From contig NZ_CP059576.1 of the NCBI RefSeq assembly GCF_014109825.1, forward strand, positions 3,269,501 to 3,333,500: a stretch of 64,000 nucleotides of DNA. Reading direction: 5' to 3'. The position numbers and the translations under genes were made by a program. The stretch is from Legionella sp. PC997. GTDB taxonomy: Bacteria > Pseudomonadota > Gammaproteobacteria > Legionellales > Legionellaceae. Every line of letters begins with the position of its first letter. Position 1 is the stretch's first letter. Of the stretch, positions 1-8,807 are shown one piece after another. Under the pieces are notes generated by a model. The model saw only the letters and a list, made by a program, of their open reading frames with translations, did no database searches and had not been told where the DNA came from.

Positions 1-21
1 ATCATAAAGCCTAGGTTATGG

Positions 22-1623
22 ATGACCAATCACCTTATCAATAAAAATATTGATATTTATAAATTTCCAAATGCGTTGGAATCCAATTTAGGCTCCATCA
101 CTCTCGGAGATTTACATGGCAATCCAATCAATCTCCTTCATTTCCTTTTTCGGCATCAAATAATTCGATTTAAAGATTCCGTTAAAAATGCTGAAACAGC
201 CTATCAACAATTTGTAGCACTTTATGAAGAATATGGTGAGATCCTTGAAGAGTACCTGGAAGCTCGTACTCTTTTACAATTAACTCAAATCAAAATAGAT
301 AATGCAAAAGAACGCATTGCCCATCTTGATAAATTATTATCCGTTGAAGGCAACAATGAAACTCAACAGTATCAAGCCCTGCGGCAACAAACACTAGAAA
401 AGTTACAAACAGCTGAAAAGGAACACCTAAAATTAAACAACAAGTTAACTGAACCTAAAGATAAGCTGTCTCATTATGTTGCCCAATTTAATCACTTCTT
501 GGAACAGATAGAAGTCCATGATAATCAAACCATGATTCGCCTTCTTGGTGATGAAATTGCGGATCGTGGAAATTGTGATTACTTCACACTCAAAATTCTC
601 AACTTACTTCAACAAAATCGTTGTCCCTTAAATATTCTTATCTCTAATCATGGCAGTGAGTTCCTCTACGCGTTCGAGCAGTTGATGGCAGGGAAACCTT
701 TTTTGCCTGCAGGTTATATAGGCGATTTCCAAATCCCTTCATTTTGGGGACTTAAGCTCTTACTTGAAAACGATATAATTTCCCATGAAGAGCTAAGGCG
801 TTTAGTCAATGAACACTATAAACCCACTTTAAAAGTACTGGACTACACAATAAGTGAGCAGGGAATTACTTTATTTAGTCACGCTCCCATCCGTTTTGAT
901 GCCATTCAATTGATGGCTAAAAGTTTGGGGGTAGACTATGATGACTCCACCGCTGAAGCTTTAGCAGCAACTATTGAACGAATAAATCATCAATTTCAAT
1001 TCTATCTTGACAGTAATAGTGTTCACACTCTTTTTCATACGGATGCAATCCACGACAGAACCAATATGTTAGAACAAGAAAGAGCAGCATGGCCTTTAGT
1101 TTATCTTTTCTGGAACCGCTGGGATGCAACAAAAGAAACCGAAACAGCAAGACCAGTAATACACAATAACTACCATATTACTTATGTTCACGGACATGAT
1201 GGTTTTCAAAGTCTCCTAGCACATATTTTCAATTTAGATACACTTTGTGGAAAGGAAGCACGCAAAACTGAAGAGAAACAAATCGAGCAGGTATTTCGCT
1301 ATATTTTGGAGAATCGTGATAAAGCAGTGGATAAAACAACTGCAGAATTTTACCTGCGCAATGTTTTAAGATGTAAAGTGCTTAATTCAGATGAAGGCCC
1401 GTTAGCATATAAAGAACGAAACAAAGCAAGGAGCCAAAAAATTCTTCCGGATAATGAATTAAATAGCAGTATACAAAAACTAAGTCTCCTTGGTAGACCT
1501 GTAGTACCATCCCCAATATCATTCATGGAGTTAAACACCTTAAACAAAATCAATCCCAAAGAATTGATCCTTGCATCGAAGGAGGAAGAAATCGTCCTTC
1601 CCCCGGTGCGTTTAGTGAACTAA
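22..1623 (+). CDS. WipA/WipB-like PPP-family phosphoesterase, probable Dot/Icm effector
   Basis: A 533-residue protein with the metal-binding motifs of PPP-type phosphoesterases: GDLHGN (D30, H32), GDEIADRG (D177, R182), a SNHGSE block (N209, H210), SHAP (H287) and VHGHD (H390, H392). Between the first two motifs, residues about 52-160 form a Glu/Lys/Gln-rich helical hairpin. An inserted hairpin of this kind is known in the Legionella effectors WipA and WipB, which dephosphorylate host proteins. No signal peptide is visible. The C-terminal part beyond residue 400 is not assigned. The Shine-Dalgarno is weak and the upstream DNA lies outside the window, so the start is only probable. The metallophosphoesterase call is strong. 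The effector role and the exact WipA/WipB relationship are inferred from family resemblance, and the substrate is unknown. Confidence 0.8.
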   Translation: MTNHLINKNIDIYKFPNALESNLGSITLGDLHGNPINLLHFLFRHQIIRFKDSVKNAETAYQQFVALYEEYGEILEEYLEARTLLQLTQIKIDNAKERIAHLDKLLSVEGNNETQQYQALRQQTLEKLQTAEKEHLKLNNKLTEPKDKLSHYVAQFNHFLEQIEVHDNQTMIRLLGDEIADRGNCDYFTLKILNLLQQNRCPLNILISNHGSEFLYAFEQLMAGKPFLPAGYIGDFQIPSFWGLKLLLENDIISHEELRRLVNEHYKPTLKVLDYTISEQGITLFSHAPIRFDAIQLMAKSLGVDYDDSTAEALAATIERINHQFQFYLDSNSVHTLFHTDAIHDRTNMLEQERAAWPLVYLFWNRWDATKETETARPVIHNNYHITYVHGHDGFQSLLAHIFNLDTLCGKEARKTEEKQIEQVFRYILENRDKAVDKTTAEFYLRNVLRCKVLNSDEGPLAYKERNKARSQKILPDNELNSSIQKLSLLGRPVVPSPISFMELNTLNKINPKELILASKEEEIVLPPVRLVN

Positions 1624-1647
1624 AGATTAAATGATTAATAAATCATG

Positions 1648-1708
1648 TAGCCTATGCTGCAATCAACTCGGGCTTGATATAAAGATGGCGCCCCTGAGCT
1701 TAGGCTAC
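1648..1708. terminator. inverted repeat between convergent genes
   Basis: A nearly perfect 12-base inverted repeat (GTAGCCTATGCT at 1648-1659, AGCTTAGGCTAC at 1697-1708) encloses 37 bases that contain a smaller GGGC/GCCC pairing. It lies between two convergent genes and may terminate both. There is no T-run, so an intrinsic terminator is only a guess. Confidence 0.35.
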
Positions 1709-1718
1709 GATTGATGGA

Positions 1719-2621
1719 TTATCTTTGATGCTGAAAGAATAGTTTTTTGTCACCATAATTTGAAGCCAATAAAGGACTTTCCAAGACTAAGGTGCCAATA
1801 TGGTACTCTGTGCCTTGATATTCTCCATAGACTTCATATAGAGGTCCCATAGGTACTTGCAAGAACGAAACTCTAAAATCCTCTCGAGAGGTTTCCGGAA
1901 TCAAATCTTTGACAGAGCTAGTGGGTCTAAAATAAAGTCGCTCAGGAAACACAGGTATCCCATTATATTTCCCTTCACTTGACCAGGCGGCCAAATGCCA
2001 TAGAGGTAGATTATTCGCTGGGTCACGAGTAAATTCGAATATTTTCTCAATGGCAATCAAGGTCCAACTGGTAGGATGGGGGATTTGATTGGAAAAATCT
2101 TTTGCAAAATAATTCCAATTCTCTTTTTGTCCCTCAAGCAAATTCATGACGTGTAAATTTAAAGAAGAATGATTCGAGATTAAAATTTTAATTGCCATTC
2201 CCGGAATATAAGTATCATCTGCAGGTGGCGTGGCCAGAGAAAGACGTACAAGCCCAATTCCACCGGATTGATAAAAACCGGTGAACGGATGACCCTCTGC
2301 AGGAATCCAAGCAATTTTTCCTACCGAGCCATTCGCATGAATAATTTTTACCCGCCCCTCGGGCAGTTCATCACTGGCATAATCAAAGGTGGGTTTTAAG
2401 TTAAAAAGACCTTTTAATTTTTCGAGTACTTCGTTAAAGCTACTACCCGTTAATGGGGGTAATTGATCTTCTGCATTACTTAAGATGATTTCATTCCATA
2501 ATAAATTTTGCTTTTCTGCAGCAGATAATTCCTGATAATCACAGGGTAACTGAGCATATAAACCAAAACTCAGGAACAAATAAACGAGTCCATGAATAAC
2601 CAAAGTCAAACAACGGCGCAT
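1719..2621 (-). CDS. secreted protein with catalase-like core
   Basis: A 300-residue protein. An upstream in-frame start exists at 2687, but the ATG at 2621 is preceded by AAGGAGG at ideal spacing and gives a clean signal peptide (MRRCLTLV, then a hydrophobic stretch ending near YAQ), so export is likely. Residues about 90-165 resemble the catalase core: a VKIIHANG segment (H95) like the catalytic RVVHARG of catalases, a VRLS strand like VRFS, a PGMAIK segment like RGFAVK, and an Asn at 160 near the place of the catalase distal Asn. The protein is shorter than true catalases and no proximal heme-tyrosine motif was recognised, so activity is doubtful. The fold assignment is inference from motif order only. 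Confidence 0.6.
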   Translation of the reverse strand: MRRCLTLVIHGLVYLFLSFGLYAQLPCDYQELSAAEKQNLLWNEIILSNAEDQLPPLTGSSFNEVLEKLKGLFNLKPTFDYASDELPEGRVKIIHANGSVGKIAWIPAEGHPFTGFYQSGGIGLVRLSLATPPADDTYIPGMAIKILISNHSSLNLHVMNLLEGQKENWNYFAKDFSNQIPHPTSWTLIAIEKIFEFTRDPANNLPLWHLAAWSSEGKYNGIPVFPERLYFRPTSSVKDLIPETSREDFRVSFLQVPMGPLYEVYGEYQGTEYHIGTLVLESPLLASNYGDKKLFFQHQR

Positions 2622-2709
2622 CCCAACCTCCTTGTCAAAGTTTAATTTTGTGACAGAGTATACGAAATAAGAGAGCTTTTCTAACATTTTTTTGAAAAAT
2701 TCGTCGTAT

Positions 2710-2757
2710 TTGGTGCAGCGCAGCGAAACCCGGGTTTATGTGATAGATACCGGGGTT
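2710..2757. repeat. REP-like palindromic intergenic repeat
   Basis: The segment contains GCAGCGCAGCGAAACCCGGG, like a short intergenic repeat core seen in many proteobacteria. A following CCGGGGTT (2750-2757) can pair with AACCCGG (2727-2733). It lies between two leftward genes and could act as an RNA stem-loop. Only one copy was noticed here. Confidence 0.4.
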
Positions 2758-2775
2758 AAATGAATAGGATGACAA

Positions 2776-3849
2776 TTATGACTTCATAAAATGATCATAA
2801 ATAGCGCGACTGGCAAGTGCAATAGCGCGGCTGCGAGGATAATCACTCGCTGATTTAGATTTAACATATACTGCAATTGCAATGTGTCCCTTATTCTTGG
2901 GTAAAGTAATAATCCCAACATCACTGACAAAACGATACAGTTTTTTGGAACCGGGATATCGTAAATAATCCCGTTCATAAATTGACCAAGTCCCCGTTTT
3001 ATGAGCTACCTTCACATTGGGTGGTAGTAACCCTTTTATTCTACTTCGACCCGTTCGGCATTGCTCCATAATATTCATCAGAAGATCAGTACTCGATTCC
3101 GAGAGTGCTTCCTTTTTGTATAATTTAACGAGTAATTTTGCCATATCATCAGGCGTTGTGGTGTCGCGAATATCTTTTTCAAAACGTTGCCATGCTTGCT
3201 GCTTTTCTTTGAGAGGCACACGATTGGATATTTTTTGCCAGGAAGAGATAGGTTGACGTTTTCTTAAAAATGAATGGTCTACATGGTTGGTATCCAAAAA
3301 CATTTCCATAATAGATCGATTAATAAAAATATTTTTAAATCCCAGTACGCTCATCCGTTTTGCTACATATTTAGGCCCATTAGCCGCTTGTAATAACGCA
3401 TCACTCGCACTGTTATCACTATTTTTGAGTGTATGCATCAATATCTGCTTTAATGAAATGCTGAGTTTTTTCTTTTCAAATAGATAGTGCAATGCTCCAG
3501 AACCTGGAACAGAATCACTCGAGTCCATTTTAATCACGCGATCTAAGGAGTCTTTTTTTTCATCGACACGGTGCAGAAATGCCATTGCGATGGGTAACTT
3601 GATAGTACTTGCCATGAAAAAACGCTGGTTACTATTGTGTGTAATTGTTTTATTTTTCTCTATGTAGATAGCAGTAATCCCCATTACTGTATTCGAATTC
3701 TTTTCGATAGCTTGTAATTTTTTAATGAGTTCAGCCTCGCTAGGAGCCGTAAAACCATTCACTGAAAACACAAAACAAAAAAGCCAACATATTAAGGTAC
3801 TTTTTTTCCTTAAAATATTGACGCATTGCGCCAGTAATTTTATTTTCAT
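2776..3849 (-). CDS. class A beta-lactamase family serine hydrolase
   Basis: A 357-residue exported protein with a lysine-rich N-terminus and a hydrophobic signal region at about 15-34. Active-site elements are STIK (S81, K84), SDN (S144-N146) and KTGT (K284-G286), in the usual order and spacing for a class A serine beta-lactamase. RDTTTP at 228-233 matches the conserved segment that follows the omega loop. The omega-loop region is unusual. A possible general base, E182, lies in a segment unlike the standard ExxLN, and about 30 extra, mostly basic residues (about 190-222) separate it from RDTTTP, so the protein is longer than typical enzymes of about 290 residues. It would act in the periplasm on beta-lactams, or on peptidoglycan-like substrates if hydrolysis is impaired. 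No regulator gene lies beside it. Confidence 0.85.
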   Translation of the reverse strand: MKIKLLAQCVNILRKKSTLICWLFCFVFSVNGFTAPSEAELIKKLQAIEKNSNTVMGITAIYIEKNKTITHNSNQRFFMASTIKLPIAMAFLHRVDEKKDSLDRVIKMDSSDSVPGSGALHYLFEKKKLSISLKQILMHTLKNSDNSASDALLQAANGPKYVAKRMSVLGFKNIFINRSIMEMFLDTNHVDHSFLRKRQPISSWQKISNRVPLKEKQQAWQRFEKDIRDTTTPDDMAKLLVKLYKKEALSESSTDLLMNIMEQCRTGRSRIKGLLPPNVKVAHKTGTWSIYERDYLRYPGSKKLYRFVSDVGIITLPKNKGHIAIAVYVKSKSASDYPRSRAIALASRAIYDHFMKS

Positions 3850-4271
3850 AAAGTATTAATCCATTTCTCATTATTTTTATTCAATATTTTTTAGCGTACC
3901 TATTGTGTAAATAGGTCCATTTCTGGGTAGTTCAACTCATGTGATCCACGTAATTAGACATTTCCCTATCCGCATGTAACAGTCCATAGTTTTTATGAAG
4001 GTGTGGCCTTGATAAGGGTGTACTTTGTATCAATGAGACGGTACAAATTACTATTCAATTTTTTATTCTATTTTTAGGTTGATTACAACCTATTTTACAT
4101 TTCAACCCGACAATCTGTTTATCATTTTTTTGAAAATTAATCACTCATGTTTGAGATGATATAATTTTTACGCATGGAACAAAAGATGACAATTCAAATG
4201 TCTTCGATGAAGTTCATATAAGCCCGATAAAGGATATGCCGTTTTGGAACGCAATAATGTATAATCCTGAA
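3850..4271. other. 422-bp intergenic region, no gene recognised
   Basis: The region is AT-rich, between two leftward genes. It must hold the promoter of the beta-lactamase gene, but no convincing -35/-10 pair was identified. A short hairpin (CCTATT, GTGTA, AATAGG at 3899-3915) is the only clear structure. Confidence 0.4.
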
Positions 4272-5894
4272 TCAAATTTGAGCTTCCACCTGCAAATAAG
4301 TATGTTCCATATATTCCAGTAATGCTTCCTTATTGACTGGCATTTGAGTTAAACCAATATATTTATCCGGACGAATCAAGACGGCAGTGGCTTGATTGAG
4401 TTTAAAGTACTGATGCATTTTTTGATTCTCGTCAATTAATAGCGACATCTCTTCAACAGGTAATGTTATTTCAGAATTAGAACATATTATGTGTGTTTGG
4501 ATTAACCCTTTAAATCGCTCCTCCATAGCGGCTGCAATTTTAAATAAAAGAGCGGATTGATTCGATGCAAGACCAGTAAACAATAATAAATGATGTCGTA
4601 TCCCTTGGGTTATTTGGTGTAACTCCTTTTTCTCTTTACTGTGGGCATCAACCAAAGGAAAATCAAGAAGAAATCCACCTATTTTGAACTGCGTCTTTTG
4701 ACCCAGAACTCTTACGATGGGGCTCTTAGCATAATTCACGGACAATTCAGCCAGATCATTAAGGATGAAATTTTTCATCGCATCAAACGACATGGCATTA
4801 TGTAAAATAAAATTGCGTAACCTAATTAGCAATGGATTGCTTATCATAATTAAATGGGTCATTACCCCGGTTTTTTTCAAAACTCCTGCTGCAATGGGGT
4901 GACGTTCACTGTGGTAACTATCCAGTAAGGCATCATGTGCCAATCCTTTATGTACGAGCGCTAATTTCCAAGCCAAATTATAGATATCTTGTAAGCCAGT
5001 GTTTAAACCTTGTCCCCCCATAGGACTATGAACATGCGCTGCATCACCTGCAAAAAATACCCGACCATAACGATAATTTTGGATCTGTTTGTGATCGATA
5101 CCGAATTGGCTGATCCAAACAGGATCATGAAGTGTGGCTGGATCCGTACATCGCAATTTAAAAGCCTGGACTATATCCTCCATTGTGGGCTCCTGGCTCA
5201 TAATTTTTCCGGGGGCGGTCATAACGATACGATATCGTTTGTCTCCCATGGGAAAGCATGCGGCTGGACCTTTGTCACTGACATAAAGAATAAATTTATC
5301 TTCAGGTAATTTCCAATCAATCAATACATCAGCCAACCACCATGTTTGCTTATACGAAGAACCTATAAATTCGGCATTAACTTGCTTTCTTAAGGTACTA
5401 TGTGAACCATCACACGCAATAACCCAACTCGCCTGAACTACTTCGATACGGCCATCAACATGTTTTAGGGTAGATACGACATGATTGGAGGCTTGTTCTA
5501 TTTGTGTAAGTTCCGTTTGCCACTCAACATGCAATCCTCTATCAATCAACCCTTGATGGAGAATTTGTTCTGTTTTACTTTGTGGAAGATCAATAACAAA
5601 ATGGTAATTTGCTTCGACGTTTGCATAGGTTGCATGAATTAACTCTTGACCTTTAGATTTAAACAAGACGCCATCAACTTTATGTCCTTGAATCAGAATT
5701 TCTTCGATAAAACCACAATCCCTAAGAAGATCAAGTGTTCGAATATGAATCGCTAATGCTTTGGATTTATCACTAGTTGTTAACTTTTTATCAATTATCC
5801 GACAATTCAAACCCTGACGAGTTAGTTCATTTGCACAAAATAAACCCACAGGTCCAGCCCCAACAACCAGCACATCTAGTAATTCGTCCGACAT
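4272..5894 (-). CDS. FAD-dependent aromatic hydroxylase-type monooxygenase
   Basis: A 540-residue flavoprotein of the PheA/TfdB group (p-hydroxybenzoate hydroxylase fold). The three FAD/NAD(P)H signatures are present: GAGPVG in the N-terminal Rossmann strand (residues 12-17), the DG motif in VIACDGSHS (162-163), and the GD motif in FFAGDAAHVHSPMGGQG (283-284). The C-terminal 150 residues form the thioredoxin-like domain often found in these hydroxylases. These enzymes hydroxylate aromatic or polyketide-like substrates with NAD(P)H and oxygen; the substrate here cannot be read from sequence. The ATG at 5894 is preferred over the one at 5909 because GGAG lies five bases upstream. No aromatic-degradation genes flank it. 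Confidence 0.85.
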   Translation of the reverse strand: MSDELLDVLVVGAGPVGLFCANELTRQGLNCRIIDKKLTTSDKSKALAIHIRTLDLLRDCGFIEEILIQGHKVDGVLFKSKGQELIHATYANVEANYHFVIDLPQSKTEQILHQGLIDRGLHVEWQTELTQIEQASNHVVSTLKHVDGRIEVVQASWVIACDGSHSTLRKQVNAEFIGSSYKQTWWLADVLIDWKLPEDKFILYVSDKGPAACFPMGDKRYRIVMTAPGKIMSQEPTMEDIVQAFKLRCTDPATLHDPVWISQFGIDHKQIQNYRYGRVFFAGDAAHVHSPMGGQGLNTGLQDIYNLAWKLALVHKGLAHDALLDSYHSERHPIAAGVLKKTGVMTHLIMISNPLLIRLRNFILHNAMSFDAMKNFILNDLAELSVNYAKSPIVRVLGQKTQFKIGGFLLDFPLVDAHSKEKKELHQITQGIRHHLLLFTGLASNQSALLFKIAAAMEERFKGLIQTHIICSNSEITLPVEEMSLLIDENQKMHQYFKLNQATAVLIRPDKYIGLTQMPVNKEALLEYMEHTYLQVEAQI

Positions 5895-5974
5895 AGTCGC
5901 TCCATGCATTGAATCGGTCTCTCATAAAGCACACTTATTTATTGTAGCAATTTTATTTCTACAAGTTCGAAGCT

Positions 5975-6865
5975 CTAAATTTTTCCCTTATAACTATCAT
6001 TAAAAAGTTGAGTTAATCCTTCTCTATAAGAAGGATAAAGCAGGTCTATCTTTAATTTTTCTTTAATCTTAGCATTAGAAACCCGACGATTACTTGCATA
6101 AAATTGTTGTTCCATTGGAGATAGGGTTGCTGTTTCCCATGAGAGAAGTGGTAAAGGCGGCCGATTGAGTAATGATGCAGCGTAGGCATCCACAATATGC
6201 GCCGGGGTAGGTTCATCGTCCGCAACATTATAAATTGAATAAGGCTGCGAATTCATTATAGAGGCCTTAATGACTGCAGCAATATCTGCAACATGGATTC
6301 TGGAGAAAACTTGTCCCTCTTTGTAAATACTGACTTTTTTTCCGCCGATGATTCGTTCTATTGCATTACGATGTGGTCCATAGATTCCTGCCAATCTAAA
6401 AATATGAAGTGGAATTCCATGTTCTCTGGCAAAAATCATCCATTTATTTTCAGCAATTAATCTTAACTTACCTTGACTTCCTGCTGCTTTAGAGTCCGAT
6501 TCCTCCGTTACCCACGCCCCCTGATGATCCCCATAAACACTTGTAGAAGAAAGATATCCCATCCATTGAATATGTGTTTTGTTTTGCGTGATTAAATCAC
6601 TAAAACATGAAAGGACAGGATCACCATGGCCTGAAGGGGGGATACTGACTAAAATGTGAGTTGCCTTATTTAAGTAATAGGCTATTTCCTCCCCATTAAA
6701 ATCAATGAATTTGTAATCTTTTTGAACATTATTTAGAATTTTATCTTTATCTCGAGTTGTACCAACCACTCTAAAATTCAATTGAGAAAGTTCTCTCGCT
6801 AAAAATTCGGCCGTATAACCAAAGCCAAAGATAAAAAAGTATGGGAATTCAGGAAAGTGTTCCAT
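5975..6865 (-). CDS. YeeZ-like NAD-dependent epimerase/dehydratase (SDR)
   Basis: A 296-residue extended short-chain dehydrogenase-like protein. The N-terminal FGFGYTAEFLA is the glycine-rich nucleotide loop in the variant typical of YeeZ-like proteins. SSTSVYGD (about 125-132) provides the Ser and Tyr region of the active site, but the classical YxxxK is not evident. RLAGIYGP and SRIHVADIA are typical of the NAD-dependent epimerase/dehydratase family. A cytoplasmic redox or epimerase role on a nucleotide sugar or similar substrate is likely, but the substrate is unknown. It lies 80 bases upstream of the monooxygenase gene on the same strand and may be co-transcribed. No strong Shine-Dalgarno precedes the start. 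Confidence 0.75.
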   Translation of the reverse strand: MEHFPEFPYFFIFGFGYTAEFLARELSQLNFRVVGTTRDKDKILNNVQKDYKFIDFNGEEIAYYLNKATHILVSIPPSGHGDPVLSCFSDLITQNKTHIQWMGYLSSTSVYGDHQGAWVTEESDSKAAGSQGKLRLIAENKWMIFAREHGIPLHIFRLAGIYGPHRNAIERIIGGKKVSIYKEGQVFSRIHVADIAAVIKASIMNSQPYSIYNVADDEPTPAHIVDAYAASLLNRPPLPLLSWETATLSPMEQQFYASNRRVSNAKIKEKLKIDLLYPSYREGLTQLFNDSYKGKI

Positions 6866-6958
6866 GACTGTAAGCCTATAAATTGATAGTAATAGTTGAT
6901 CTTATTCTTTGACCACCAGGTCCGCTAAACTAAATCCCACCACATTTTAATTCTGTTA

Positions 6959-7609
6959 CTAACCGTGAACTAATTTCATGACACGCTTTCGAAAATTTGG
7001 ACCGGGATCCTCTTTATCGGTTTGATAATTCGGATCGCGTTCAAGCCAAAGTGAGGTGTTTTTAAAATTCAAATATTCATTATGTCCAATAACATATTCT
7101 ATTTCAGGATATTTCTTTTTGAGATAACACACTAAAAATGCATTGGCTTTAGTTTGGGCCTCAGTTAGATCATCCTTACCATCTATACCGCCTATATTTT
7201 CAATGCCGATCGCATAATGGTTCAATCCAATAACATGTCTTGCCATCCAGTGTTCTGGCATGAGCTGATAAATACTTCCATCACGATCAACTAAAAAATG
7301 ACTTGAGACATTCAAGGTACCCGGCAATTCTTTAATACGGGGTGAATTCTGTGGGAACGTAGGAGGATCAAAAACACGAAAAGTTGCCTTGAGCGTGGAA
7401 ATACACGTCCAATGTAAGACGATCATTTTAGGTTCAATTTCAATTGATTTAGAGTCAATCCCATAATGAGCTAATTGATATTGACGTGTTAAAGCAATTC
7501 GTTGTTTATTAAATTGGATAGGTTTCTTATGAATAACTTGCGGATCATAACACGAAAATGCATGGGCCAAAGAATTTAAAAAAAATAAGCAGAATATGAA
7601 AATTTTCAT
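6959..7609 (-). CDS. periplasmic AmpD-like N-acetylmuramoyl-L-alanine amidase
   Basis: A 216-residue protein with a signal peptide (MKIFIFCLFFLNSLAHA) and an amidase_2 domain. Zinc ligands match AmpD: H66 in LHWT, H176 in GHNEY and D201 in DPGPNF, with E137 in GIEN as the likely catalytic residue. It should cleave the bond between N-acetylmuramic acid and L-alanine in peptidoglycan or its fragments, in the periplasm rather than the cytosol. Its start overlaps the stop of the upstream MltA-like gene by four bases (ATGA), so the two are translationally coupled: one opens glycan strands and the other removes peptide stems. Family call is firm; the substrate (sacculus or anhydro-muropeptides) is open. 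Confidence 0.88.
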   Translation of the reverse strand: MKIFIFCLFFLNSLAHAFSCYDPQVIHKKPIQFNKQRIALTRQYQLAHYGIDSKSIEIEPKMIVLHWTCISTLKATFRVFDPPTFPQNSPRIKELPGTLNVSSHFLVDRDGSIYQLMPEHWMARHVIGLNHYAIGIENIGGIDGKDDLTEAQTKANAFLVCYLKKKYPEIEYVIGHNEYLNFKNTSLWLERDPNYQTDKEDPGPNFRKRVMKLVHG

Positions 7610-8670
7610 TTTTTCAATACCATAAAGTAGGCAGCCACATAATCGGGCAAATGGCGAGCTGCTTGGGTGAACTCCTCTCTCCCCGCATAACTCCCTGCTA
7701 GAAAATCAACTTGGTATAAATTGTTTTGGAATGCACCACCTGTATCTGCAAAAATACCAGCTCGGGTCACCATTTTACCTGCTCGATCGGGATATTGGAT
7801 CAACAACAGTTTCCCTAAACCAAAATGTTCAAGATCTGCGGCAAAAGTGACCGCTGGATTTACTGTAATTTTATGATCTGCGTCTTTTCCATACCCTTTA
7901 ATTCCTGCTACCGGTTTAAAATACCAGTAACGTTCTTGTTGATAGGGGTTTTTAGCTTTGTCGTATGCAATATTATTGCAACGATGAACATTAAAGATTT
8001 TTGTCTGGTTCTTGCCAAAATCTGCGACCAGAGTGCCCTGCATTAATGCCGCCTCTAGATCATCTCGGTTAAAGTAAGCCAAGACAGGAACATTCTTATC
8101 CCTCAATGCACCTTTTAATATAGCTTGCTTGCCGTAGTGGAACCGTGTCAGTCCGGGTTTTGCATCGGCCTCTTCAAGTGTTAATGATTCCTCATCTCGA
8201 GGAAGTCCGTACAGAGCAAATGGATAGGCTGCGCTAGGCTGGGTTGATGCCTTCGCACGGTGTACATAATATTTGGTCATTAAAATTTTATCTTGGGGCA
8301 AATGAGCAAGAAGTGATTTTTTTCTCTTTAAAGGTTTCGCTTGTTCCAGATCAGGATACCAGCGAACAAAATCAAAATGTTTTTTTATGAACGCAGGATT
8401 GTTCAATTCGTTTTGGTGTTGGCAAATGAATAGTAAAGTGGCTTTGACTCGTGCTACGGGTACAGGGAAAACAGTACCCTCATGAATAACACGTGAATCA
8501 TAATGGTTGCCCTTATTTAAATAAGCCAGGGTTTCTTTAGCAGTGGAACATAATGCAGCTCCGTTGATCTCATACTGACTGGCCGAAGATGGTTCCGCCG
8601 GTACAAAATGAGGAGCAGCAAAAACTTGAAGATTTACTAATAATCCATAAAAGAAAATTTTTATTTTCAT
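7606..8670 (-). CDS. MltA-like lytic murein transglycosylase
   Basis: A 354-residue exported protein with a signal peptide ending near residue 18 (VFA-A). The middle part resembles the MltA domain (TKYYVHRAK, YALYGLPRD-type segments, then LTRFHYGKQAILKGAL). The C-terminal part is a 3D domain with ADTGGAF (D309) and YQVDFLAG (D322), the aspartates used by MltA. Such enzymes cleave the MurNAc-GlcNAc bond with formation of 1,6-anhydro-MurNAc. No lipobox is seen, so unlike E. coli MltA it may be soluble in the periplasm. Its stop overlaps the start of the following amidase gene, suggesting a two-gene murein-turnover operon. Confidence 0.75.
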   Translation of the reverse strand: MKIKIFFYGLLVNLQVFAAPHFVPAEPSSASQYEINGAALCSTAKETLAYLNKGNHYDSRVIHEGTVFPVPVARVKATLLFICQHQNELNNPAFIKKHFDFVRWYPDLEQAKPLKRKKSLLAHLPQDKILMTKYYVHRAKASTQPSAAYPFALYGLPRDEESLTLEEADAKPGLTRFHYGKQAILKGALRDKNVPVLAYFNRDDLEAALMQGTLVADFGKNQTKIFNVHRCNNIAYDKAKNPYQQERYWYFKPVAGIKGYGKDADHKITVNPAVTFAADLEHFGLGKLLLIQYPDRAGKMVTRAGIFADTGGAFQNNLYQVDFLAGSYAGREEFTQAARHLPDYVAAYFMVLKK

Positions 8671-8807
8671 TCTTTACAATAAGTACGTGTGAAAACAAAA
8701 TGATACCACATGCACCCCTTGAAATTCTAAGAATTACATAAGAAGAACTTTATACATCCTGGATTATGAATTTAATCAGAGTCTTCGTTGGGTAAATAAC
8801 GTGCAGA

